This document shows positions 46,310 to 54,613 of a stretch of 64,000 nucleotides of DNA, piece after piece. The stretch covers positions 627,501 to 691,500 of the forward strand of contig CM065646.1 of the NCBI GenBank assembly GCA_033220425.1. Reading direction: 5' to 3'. The translations under genes were made by a program, and so were the position numbers. The notes below the pieces were generated by a model, which saw only the letters and a list, made by a program, of their open reading frames with translations, did no database searches and had not been told where the DNA came from. Source of the DNA: Lepraria neglecta (lineage: Eukaryota; Ascomycota; Lecanoromycetes; Lecanorales; Stereocaulaceae). Positions within the stretch are counted from its first letter, which is position 1. Each line of letters opens with the position of its first letter.

Positions 46310-46675
46310 ATGGGCCCCAGAAAGCGTCGTTCCAGTACGTTTGACAGGTATGCTGCCGTCGATAGAGAGCCTGCTGTCGCCCAGACACCTCGCCGTCTGA
46401 CCCTGAAGCCTCCTGCCCCTGCTGCTGCTGCTGCTGCCCCTCAGACACCTGGACGTCTGACCCTCAACCCGCCAGCCCCCCCATCTGGACGGCTGGTGCT
46501 GAAGCCACCCCAGGCGCCTGAGCAGGCTGAGAAGCGTCCACCGCCGCCCAAAAAGGATGGCAAGGCAGCTCCTCAACGAGCTTTGAAGCCAGCTGCTAAG
46601 AAGGCCTCTAAAAAGGCTTCTCAACCAGCAAAGCAGCCCTCCCCAGAGCCCGAGCAAAGCCCCCCTGTAGTATAG
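46310..46675 (+). CDS. Pro/Ala/Lys-rich small ORF inside the 4.0-kb element
   Basis: 121 residues starting MGPRKRRSSTFDRYAAVDRE. Imperfect repeats of TP-RRLTLKPPAP type, a poly-Ala run encoded by GCTGCTGCT repeats, and a Lys/Ala tail occupy the whole length. It is highly basic and disordered. It ends just before the 680-aa frame, and I could not find a frame-compatible GT-AG join between them, so it may be a separate peptide, a 5' exon with an unrecognised join, or untranslated leader. The repeated PPxP and basic composition would suit nucleic-acid binding. Confidence 0.45.
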   Translation: MGPRKRRSSTFDRYAAVDREPAVAQTPRRLTLKPPAPAAAAAAPQTPGRLTLNPPAPPSGRLVLKPPQAPEQAEKRPPPPKKDGKAAPQRALKPAAKKASKKASQPAKQPSPEPEQSPPVV

Positions 46676-46683
46676 ACGGATCT

Positions 46684-48726
46684 TTGCATGCTCCCCGTAC
46701 ATTCCACTCAAGTATGCCACCGCCACCTGTCTCGTCTAGCCTCTTTTCAAGCCAGCAGTCGTCCTCAGCGCTATTCCTCAGGGCAAGAGCTCAGAAGGCA
46801 ATTGATTTGGTGCCAGATACACCGTCTCGAACGTCTATAACCTCATTTCGACATGATCTGCTCGATGAGGATGACGATTCTGATGGAGCTGGGCCCGAGA
46901 CTCAGTTATCCAACACTCAGACGTATTTCGATACCCAGCAGCCCCAAATAAGACGCCATTCGTCTGAAAGCCTGTTCGTAGGCGTCGAAGGTGAATCGAA
47001 TAAGAGGTGGACGCAGGCTAGGAAGGAGATATCTCGTAGGGAGGACGTTTTCGGTGAGAGTGAGGAGACTCCAAAGGATGTCGATAACTCGCAGTCTACG
47101 GCTGGTCAGCAATCCCACGGTTCTACTACAAATCAGAAGAAGGGGAAGGCAAATTCGATACACCTGGATAGTGAGGACGAGCTCGAATCGCCAGGACGTG
47201 TTGCTTTTAAATATAAGCTTGCTGTCAGGTCATTCTGGGAGAAAGACATCCAAAGTTCGATTATTCGCAGCCAGACCTTCCGGGACTATACTGTCGATGG
47301 CAGTAACGACATTCTTATTAGAACTATGCATAATCAGCAGAAGGAATTCGCCGCTAAATGGGCTATAGAGAGAGGCCACGCCTGCTTTCGTGTCTCAGTC
47401 CAAGCAACACCATTTTATGAGAAGCTTACAGGGCCGAATCGACGTTCTACCACCGCCGAGACGCAGCAGGACTGGTATAGTGTTGAAGACGAGCTTCGGG
47501 AGTGGCAGAAGGACGGAAAGAAGGGCCTACAGGTGGACCTTATATACCATTGGGCCCGTAACAGCACGGGGGAGATCCCCGTAGTTGGCAAAGCAGCTGA
47601 GAAGAAGCCTGGGACGATTGTTTCAGGAACAGCAAGAGGCTCTACACATATCCCAACTAATAGGCTTCTTGGGGAGATGGATGAGACGAATGCAGGGGAG
47701 CCTTGGAGGCAAAAACAACAGGAAATACACAATCGATGGGCTTGCAAAAGTTCTATATGCAGCAATACGGGCCACTATTGCTATTTGCATAAGGGCGAGC
47801 ATATACCCTTCCTTCCAAGGCAGTCGAAGATGTGGGCAGTTGCTATCCTAAGAGATACTACAGGTCGAATAAGTGACGACGAGCCTCCTGCGTCTTTACT
47901 TGTTGAACTACAGCAGACGCAGAAGAAGGAGGCTCGTAAAGAAAAGAGACGACATACCACTGAGACACCAACACAGCCTACAACTACACCTGCTTATCCT
48001 ACTATAGGAGGGCAGTTTGGACAGCCACCGCCTTTGTATCCCTACGGATATAGCTTCCAGCCTGGCTTTCAGCCACTGATATCAGGGCCCCAGTCGCTGA
48101 GAGACACGAGAACGTCAGATCTGATAAAAGAGCTTCGCTCTAGAGACGTGGATCCAACTGAGACAACTACTCGACCCCCTCACTCGATCTCTCGCTCAGT
48201 CACAGCAACACCAGGCCTCTCGTCCTATCGAAATAGCAGCCCTGTCGAAGGCGAACTAGCCGAGTTCGTTGGATGGTTAAGCAAAAAGCACCCTGAATAC
48301 ATAAAAGCATATGAGGAGGCTAAGGACGAGCTTATGGATCAGGGCTATACTACAGATATCATACAAGCCTGGAAGAATGACGAGCATGAGGAGCAGTGGC
48401 GTAAGCTTGGTATTAAGCCTGGGATTGGCCGCCAATTGGCTAGAAACGTCAGTAAATGGGGCCGTGAGAGGCAGGTTCAAACGACTCTTCATGTTGGAGG
48501 TCTAGGAAGAACTCTCCCATTATCGCCATCGCGGCAGCGTTTAGCAAGCAGGCCTCAGCAGACGTCCTATAAGCAGGGACATATAATTCCGTCTGTTGAG
48601 ACGAAAGCTTATGAAGATGAGACCCAGGATGATGACCCGGATATATACGATCTATACGGTGGAGCGAATCTTAGTGATTCAGACTGTTTTGCAGAGACTC
48701 AGCTGGAGACTCAAGCAAAGACCTAA
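46684..48726 (+). CDS. Unknown 680-aa protein, second gene of the 4.0-kb element
   Basis: An uninterrupted frame starting MHAPRTFHSSMPPPPVSSSL (a second ATG at 46714 is equally likely). Residues 1-170 are Ser/Asp/Glu-rich and disordered. Residues about 175-330 look globular (VAFKYKLAVRSFWEKDIQSS; FAAKWAIERGHACFRVSVQA). A compact Cys/His motif CKSSICSNTGHYCYLH at about 353-368 (C-x4-C-x6-C-x2-H) could bind zinc. A Pro/Tyr-rich linker follows, then a helical block near residues 520-590 (GWLSKKHPEYIKAYEEAKDE; IKPGIGRQLARNVSKWGRER). I recognise no named family. Its position inside the terminal repeats makes it part of the element: an accessory transposition protein or cargo. Confidence 0.75.
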   Translation: MHAPRTFHSSMPPPPVSSSLFSSQQSSSALFLRARAQKAIDLVPDTPSRTSITSFRHDLLDEDDDSDGAGPETQLSNTQTYFDTQQPQIRRHSSESLFVGVEGESNKRWTQARKEISRREDVFGESEETPKDVDNSQSTAGQQSHGSTTNQKKGKANSIHLDSEDELESPGRVAFKYKLAVRSFWEKDIQSSIIRSQTFRDYTVDGSNDILIRTMHNQQKEFAAKWAIERGHACFRVSVQATPFYEKLTGPNRRSTTAETQQDWYSVEDELREWQKDGKKGLQVDLIYHWARNSTGEIPVVGKAAEKKPGTIVSGTARGSTHIPTNRLLGEMDETNAGEPWRQKQQEIHNRWACKSSICSNTGHYCYLHKGEHIPFLPRQSKMWAVAILRDTTGRISDDEPPASLLVELQQTQKKEARKEKRRHTTETPTQPTTTPAYPTIGGQFGQPPPLYPYGYSFQPGFQPLISGPQSLRDTRTSDLIKELRSRDVDPTETTTRPPHSISRSVTATPGLSSYRNSSPVEGELAEFVGWLSKKHPEYIKAYEEAKDELMDQGYTTDIIQAWKNDEHEEQWRKLGIKPGIGRQLARNVSKWGRERQVQTTLHVGGLGRTLPLSPSRQRLASRPQQTSYKQGHIIPSVETKAYEDETQDDDPDIYDLYGGANLSDSDCFAETQLETQAKT

Positions 48727-48775
48727 ATCTATATATAACCTAGATTGCAAGCTTTCCCTCTTATTATATACACAA

Positions 48776-49860
48776 TTATATGTCTCCTTCTTCCTCGTCT
48801 GACTCCTCTACTTGTCTGACTGCATTATTGATGCCCTCATATTCGATCCCTGCTAAGCGGAAGAGATTGCCTGCATCGGGCCATGGATCTTGAGCCTCTA
48901 CCGCTAAGTTTAGAAATTCTCCATATGTATTATCTGTTGCAAAGAGCTCTCCAATGTCCTGATGTCTCTTCATCCAAGCCTTCAACACAGCGAAAGATGT
49001 CTCAATAGGGTTCAAATCTGGCGAATATGGAGGGAGATATTCGAGCCGAACGCCTGCTTCCTGGCACATCTCTGTCAACTCAGAGTTCCAGTGTATCTTG
49101 CAATTATCCATTATAAGTACAGACATAGGACCGCCGCTTTCGTATGGAGTGCAATGAGGGAGGATTCGATCTCGGACGAATTCGTTGAACATCGCGGCGG
49201 TAATGGGCCCCTGGTATATTATCCAATCGATATAACCGTCGATTGTAAAGGCAGGTAATAGACTCCATCTCTTATTCCTCTTGAGGTTCTGTATAACTGC
49301 CGGTGTTCTTCCTAGAGGTCCCCATCCAAATTTTCGATCCCCTGAGTACTGTTAGCAAGCACCAGCCAATCAGAAGAGATCTCACCTGTACGCTCACAAG
49401 CAGCGCTCTCGTCCAGAAATATAAGCTGGTCAGCTCGCCAATCAGAGAGCTTGGTGAACCAGTAGTCTCGGAGCTCTTGGTTGCGTTCCTTAGCAACCTT
49501 GCGGCACTTCTTTCGAGACCAACCAATGCGTGTAAGAGCTCTCCAGATTGTAGCCTCATCAACCTGGACATCAAATTCATCCAGGAGGAAGAACGCCATC
49601 TCATCCAGATAAGCCATAGGACGTTGCTCCAAATACGCCAAAAGCTCTTCCTCGTACACTTGGTGCAGAGCCCTTGGCCTCCCACCGCGGTTCTCACTGG
49701 GTATATACACCTCTCCATATATCCTCCAGCTTCTCCTCATACGCTGTAGTGTCCGCAGGCTAACATCATATCCACCAAGCAGAATGGTGTCGTTATCGAA
49801 ACCGAGCTCAAGCTCTCGCTGAATAGCAGCCCTGGTGTATGGGTCTATAGGTAGGACCAT
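48776..49860 (-). CDS. Tc1/mariner-type DD34E transposase, apparently intact
   Basis: Two exons (49860-49386 and 49341-48776) joined over a 44-nt intron give 346 residues. It starts MVLPIDPYTRAAIQRELELG. The N-terminal HTH domain includes LGGYDVSLRTLQRMRRSW. The DDE_3-type catalytic domain has LIFLDESAACERTGDRKFGW (first Asp), SVLIMDNCKIHWNSEL (second Asp) and LPPYSPDLNPIETSFAVLKA (Glu), with 34 residues between the second Asp and Glu. Also typical are TPAVIQNLKRNKRWSLLPA and DGYIDWIIYQG. The enzyme would cut and paste the element at TA. No internal stop or frameshift was found. Confidence 0.88.
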
Positions 49861-49986
49861 AGTGGACAGCGAGGGAGGTGGTTGTGGGCAAGCAAAACAC
49901 CAAGGAATGACGTCTACAGGGCCTCACTATTGCCTTTTTGAGAAATGTTCAATTGCATCTACGGTCTACAGTACAGTCCTCCCTAG

Positions 49987-50073
49987 ATACCCCTTCTGCC
50001 ACCAAAATTTGGTGTGTGGTGGGGTACCCCGAAAGTGCCTTAGCGTTCCCGCCAATGGTTTTGCAATCGACTG
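49987..50073. repeat. Right terminal inverted repeat of the 4.0-kb element
   Basis: Reverse complement of the left repeat with two differences. It is followed by the TA target duplication at 50074-50075. Confidence 0.9.
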
Positions 50074-50179
50074 TAGCGTCACAGCTAGTTCGGCGCGATC
50101 AGCAGGCCGCAGCCAAATCAGGGTCTGTCAATTGCGGGCCGAGAAATCAGCAGGATCAGCAACTAGAACTACAGTTCTA

Positions 50180-51503
50180 GGACAAAAGTTTCCGCGGTTC
50201 GCCCCACCAACTTTTTTACCCCCCAGTTCAACTTATTACTGCACTACTAACTCAAGCGGAGATAGCTTGTAACTTTGCATAGTAATTATATAGTATATAT
50301 ACAAGGTTTCTCCGGTCGCATTAGTAATCTAGTATCTAGTATACCAGCCCTCAGCTGCAATACATGCTGCAACCCTCCGGGGTATACTATTTACTAATTT
50401 CTCTAATAGGTCCTCCTCAACTAGGTGCCAGGCCCTTTCCAAGGCGTCCTATAGGGCGTCTTGAACGCTATCAGTATCCCCACCAACTTGCTCGATATCG
50501 GGGCGCACCTCGTAGACCAGTTGCTTCAGGCGGAACCAGAGGTGTTCAATAGGGTTTTGATCCGGGCTGTACGGAGGCCATTCCAGCACATCAACCCCCA
50601 TATCTTTAAACCACCGGCGTACCACGTGTGCTGTATATATAGGGGCGTTATCCTGCATAAATAGCAGCCCGGGTTCCCAGATCTGGGGTATATTTTCTTC
50701 TAAAACCTCAATATAGGACGCCGCCGAATAGCCTTGCCTCTGGGAGGTCATATCGCGTACCATTCCGTGTAGATTACTCCTATTACGGCCCCAGAAAGCT
50801 GCCCAGACCATAACACTAACGCCCTTACCCTTTTTATAGGGGTTAATCATCTCCTTATTCTATTTTTCGTGGGGGAAGCGAAATACCCATACGGGTGACT
50901 TTCCGGTTCCACGCTCCGCTGAACACTCATCTGACCAGATAACTTTACGCCACTGTTCCAGCGTCCAGCGCTCCCTCTCTAGGCACCAGACAAGCCGTTT
51001 AGCAGCTACCTCCGGGGTAAGTAATGGGCGCTTCTTAGCACGCCAATTGGTAAGTCTATAGGCCTCGAGCTCGCGATATAGGGTTTTTTGGCAGCAGGTG
51101 AGCCCCGCCTGTAATTTTAGGGCTCTGTAGGTAGTCTTCGGTTCCCGGCGTACAATTCGTATCAGCTTGCGTCTATCGCGTTCAGATAATACTTTAGGGC
51201 GGCCCTCGCGGGGTATTAACTGCCCTTGGTAGCGCTGGAGGTCGAGGTCTCGGGTATATCTCACAGTTGATTCGGGTGTCTTAAAGTGCTTTTGTATATA
51301 CCAGGGTGATACTCCGGTACCGAGCTGCCCTATAATAATTCCTCTCTGGTACGGTGTTAGGTCAGGGCCCTTAGGCCGATTGCTACTTATAGGCCCCAGT
51401 GGTCTGCGAGGCATTGTTTTATAGGGGTTGAAAGTTGAAGAGTTGAGGCCTGCGCGTCGCGAAAAACGCGATTTTTCGCGAAACCGCAGAAACTTTTTGT
51501 CCG
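50180..51503 (-). mobile_element. 1.3-kb Tc1/mariner-like element, lightly decayed
   Basis: Flanked by TA (50178-50179 and 51504-51505). The terminal inverted repeats read GGACAAAAGTTTCCGCGGTT on the left and, reversed, CCGGACAAAAAGTTTCTGCG on the right, so they are diverged. Inside is one transposase gene on the minus strand. Just within the right end a hairpin-forming TCGCGAAAAA/TTTTTCGCGA repeat is present (about 51456-51480). Only 104 bp separate it from the 4.0-kb element. Confidence 0.8.
50449..51414 (-). pseudogene. Tc1-type DD34E transposase with one in-frame stop
   Basis: About 321 residues starting MPRRPLGPISSNRPKGPDLT. HTH region LTPYQRGIIIGQLGTGVSPW, then TTYRALKLQAG, the first catalytic Asp in VIWSDECSAERG, the second in LLFMQDNAPIYTAHVVRRWF, and Glu in WPPYSPDQNPIEHLWFRLKQ. 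The DD34E spacing is preserved. A single TAG at about 50860-50862 interrupts HEK*NKEMINPYKKG, where CAG (Gln) is the likely ancestor. The rest of the frame is open, so the copy died recently or would need only read-through; nothing else is visibly missing. Confidence 0.8.
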
Positions 51504-51741
51504 GTAGCTGTATAAGCCCCAAGCAGCCCCAAAAATTATCCCCCGAAGTTACATGACCGCGCGCAATGATTGCGACACTGCGACACCATAAGTACCCTGG
51601 GGTAGCTACGGGTGTCACTTCCACGAGAATTTGGGCCCAATCGCACGATTCCGGGGTCCGTTTTCAGCTGGTGTTGATGGTGCTCCGGGGGAGTCGCTGC
51701 CGTCGATATCGACGATCATAGAAAATCAACCTTTTGCTTAG

Positions 51742-51763
51742 TCAGCAATCACGTGATTGCTGA
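51742..51763. repeat. Perfect 22-bp palindrome centred on CACGTG
   Basis: TCAGCAATCAC followed by its exact reverse complement GTGATTGCTGA. Several GCTGA/TCAGC words occur in the next 120 bp. It may be the end of a lost element or a bHLH/bZIP-type E-box. Confidence 0.6.
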
Positions 51764-52220
51764 ATACTTGCTGATCATGCTGGACCTATCAGTGGGCGCT
51801 TTTTGCTGATCCCGCTGATAGACTAATTTCAGCCCTATCCGCGCGTCCAGCAAATCAGAAGTTCTCAGCAAGATTTGGGATATTTATAGACAAGTGCGTG
51901 CCCGTAATCTTCACAGAAGATTACCGTAAAACGGCTATATCTCGCTTGTTTTATACTCTATTTAGAGAATTGAAGCGAAATTAGAAAGCCCTCTATTTAT
52001 AGTATATTTTTTATATATAAAGTTAAGTCCTAACCCTAATGTATTAAAAGTTATTAAGGATTTAGTAAATTAGTGCTTCGGGGGAGGCTGCGGGGGTGGC
52101 TGTGGGGGGTAGCTTTAGGTTACTCCGGAGGCAAAAGCATGTTTTTTGAGCTTTCCTTAGCTAAATCTTAGCCAAATTTTAAAATTCGAACTGCGTTGGA
52201 AAGCGCATGTTTGGTTCCAG

Positions 52221-52532
52221 AACTTATGAAATTATCTCGATATCATATGACGTATGTGGCGCGGGGTATCGCTGCGAAGAAGTTGCGGTACGCATTCAAC
52301 TAGGTCCGGGGGCGCCAAGCTCAATGCTTGGCATTTGCCACCGAGCTCGCGCTGCAAAACATGGCGAAAACGCTTCTTTTGCTCATAACTATTGCGTAAA
52401 TGGGCCGATTCTAAGAATTCTTGATGCGCAAGCAAGCTAATGATTGACTCCATAACTTATGAAATCATCTCGATATCATATGGCGTATGTGGCGCGGGGC
52501 ATTACTGCGAAGAAGTGCGCAGCGGATTCAAC
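52221..52532. repeat. Two direct copies of an about 80-bp block
   Basis: Copies at 52221-52300 and 52454-52532 share AACTTATGAAAT, ATCTCGATATCATATG, CGTATGTGGCGCGGGG and TGCGAAGAAGT. Many differences are transitions (ATTATC/ATCATC, ATGACG/ATGGCG, GGTATC/GGCATT). The spacer is unrelated. They probably belong to an old transposable-element fragment. Confidence 0.6.
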
Positions 52533-53379
52533 TTTTGGTGGTTGAAGGCGCTAGCCGAGAGAGGAAATGCAGCTCTAAAGGGATGTTCTAATTGGCTGCA
52601 AGTGCGGAATTGCTCCGAAAGTCCTCATAATCTGTTATTAGAAGAAAGGCCCCACGTCGCTCAGGATAAGTAGGATCGTGGGTATTTCGACGGAGGTTCG
52701 AATTAGGATCGTCTTGATACTGCCTAATCCAGTCTCGAATCGTTGATCGAGGTATACTAGTATCTTTGTGGATTCGTTTACAGCCCTTGCGATTGACGAA
52801 ATGCTCGTGGATAACGATACCATGCTGGGGGGGTATGCCGCTTAGCCTGAGGGATATGACTCGATTATGACGATATAGCTAGTTGCGATGTTTGGAAGAA
52901 ATGCCGGAGAGTGCAGGATCACATATAAATTTTGGTGGGGGGCTCGGTTCTTCTCCGCATTTGGCTTGGGCGGGCTACCCACGAGGGGACTAGGGAATAG
53001 GGAGGCGAAGGAATACGCTAGTAGTAGCGTGGGTACCAGACTTGAAGTTGCGCATACATGCAGAGTTTTCCACTAGCGTAATCCTGAATCCTTCACAACC
53101 TCATCTCCCCCTCCTCCGCTCACTTCCTTACTTTGGCATCAGACATCTGTAAACCAAGCAGCTCTGCTACAACACAGAATGCACAGCATGACAGATTAAT
53201 GCAAGGCTTAGAGAATCCTCAATCATTTTCACTGCCCCACGAACATTGTCTGCCTTACAGTACTTAAGCTACGTCAATCAGCCAACAGGAGATCTCGACT
53301 CGTGAACGTATCGCAGCATCAATTCATACCGTCAATTCTGTCGCCATAGTTTATTATCAACAAGCTCCGCAGAGTAACA

Positions 53380-54613
53380 ATGATCCTTATTAATCTATTC
53401 ACCGTTGCGGCGACAATCCTGAGCCTAGTTGTACCCCTGTGGTCTACATGGATCATTGATTGTGAAAGATGCGGCATCGAGCACGTATTGAAATCTCCAG
53501 CTATTGGAATCGATATAAATTCGGAATCCTTGTTTGTCGAATAGAATCCCATTTCATATACTAGTGCTGACCGTTTGCGGTAGGACTGCAGCTATCAAGT
53601 ATGCTGATGGGACGCTCTCCCAGCTCGCGAGAGTTCCGGCAAGCGACGAACTCCGAACGTTGATGCAAGAATGGGCAAAGGACCCAATAGCCCTTTCTCC
53701 ACAGTACGTTCTGTTAGCGTAGAGAAGGCGTCTAGTCGTCTTCTAACTTACCCTGCTCCTTTTTAGGGATGACGCACCCGAGAGTGGATCGGTGGATGGG
53801 GATCCTCTGACCCCGGAGGCGGATATCCTTTACAAGCCGCTCAAGGCACTGATCGACCAAAGCTCTGCACAACTCCCAGGGCTAGATTTACATCATCAGT
53901 ATTACGCCCTTTCTCTCCCCCCATTCGTTCATAACCGGCATTTTCGTCGCGCTCGACAAGCCGCCCGCAAGATAGGACTCAAAGATACCCAAATCGGTAT
54001 GATCGGCCATAGCGATGGAATAGCGCACATGATGTACAACGCGATGTATTGCCTCTATCATGAGCACCCGCATAACCCGCTCTGCTTAACAAACGAGCTC
54101 GAGAACAGCGTGTTCGACTCTCTCGTCATCGATTACACCTCCTCTTTCCTCACCGTCACTTGGCAAGACACTTATGGTCCCTTCTCTCTACGCAAAGGCG
54201 GCTTTGTCGATGCTAACCTAGGTGCACGCTTACCTCGCGATTGTCAATACTGGGTCGCTATGGAAGAAAGTATCGCCTCCCTCGTGCACTCTATAAATAG
54301 AGCACGCGACAAGCTACCTCCCCCCGGTCTACATGGTAATCAGCTTATTTTCTTAGGTGAGCTCGGTGCGGATGCCTTGCTACGGAGTTTTCTACACGAT
54401 GCCTTTACTGGGACTCCATTCGACTTTGACAATGTTGTGATACATGATGCTTTCGACCCGGTCTTTGCCAGTGCTTTGAGCGCTGCTGGTGTCGAAAAGG
54501 CAGTCATGGACGCTCCCGAGCCGTATCATTGCCTACAACAAGGCGAGTGTGAGGAATTGCGAGAGAGGGTTTATGAGGAGGCAAAACGTAGTAATATAAA
54601 GAATGAACTCTAG
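53380..54613 (+). CDS. Membrane-anchored Hsp70/actin-like ATPase-fold protein
   Basis: Three exons (53380-53531, 53584-53703, 53767-54613) give 372 residues with exact phase agreement. The N-terminal MILINLFTVAATILSLVVPL is a membrane anchor or signal. The first nucleotide-binding element of an Hsp70/actin fold is suggested by SPAIGIDINSESL-TAAIKYADGTL, and later ones by DSLVIDYTSSFLTVTW and LIFLGELGADALLRSF followed by VVIHDAFDPVFASALSAAGV. The order matches the phosphate-1, phosphate-2 and adenosine-binding positions of the superfamily. Pezizomycotina have many such lineage-specific proteins of unknown role, often secreted or membrane-bound. The peptide-binding half of true Hsp70 is absent. 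The first donor (GTTTGT) is weak but gives the only good frame. Confidence 0.65.

Larger units (their letters stand above)
46083..50073. mobile_element. 4.0-kb DD34E mariner-like element carrying a second gene
   Basis: A 3,991-bp element flanked by TA (46081-46082 and 50074-50075) with 87-bp terminal inverted repeats that differ at two positions. It contains an apparently intact transposase on the minus strand (48776-49860) and, convergent to it, two open frames on the plus strand (46310-46675 and 46684-48726). Only 49 bp separate the two stop codons at 48726 and 48776. Near-identical ends and open reading frames suggest recent insertion, in contrast to the decayed elements nearby. It landed between the zincin gene and an older Tc1-like element. 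Confidence 0.88.
51506..53379. other. Repeat-scarred gene-poor stretch
   Basis: About 1.9 kb to the next start codon. It contains an AT-rich patch (51900-52080), a perfect 22-bp palindrome, a duplicated block of about 80 bp, and on the minus strand near 52640-52820 a possible HTH-like remnant (IPRSTIRDWIRQYQDDP) too short to classify. No intact gene. Confidence 0.5.

Noticed and set aside
52026-52042. CCTAACCCTAATG, and CCCTAACCCTAG near 34231, as telomeric repeats
   Set aside because: Each is a single short copy; no tandem TTAGGG array is present.
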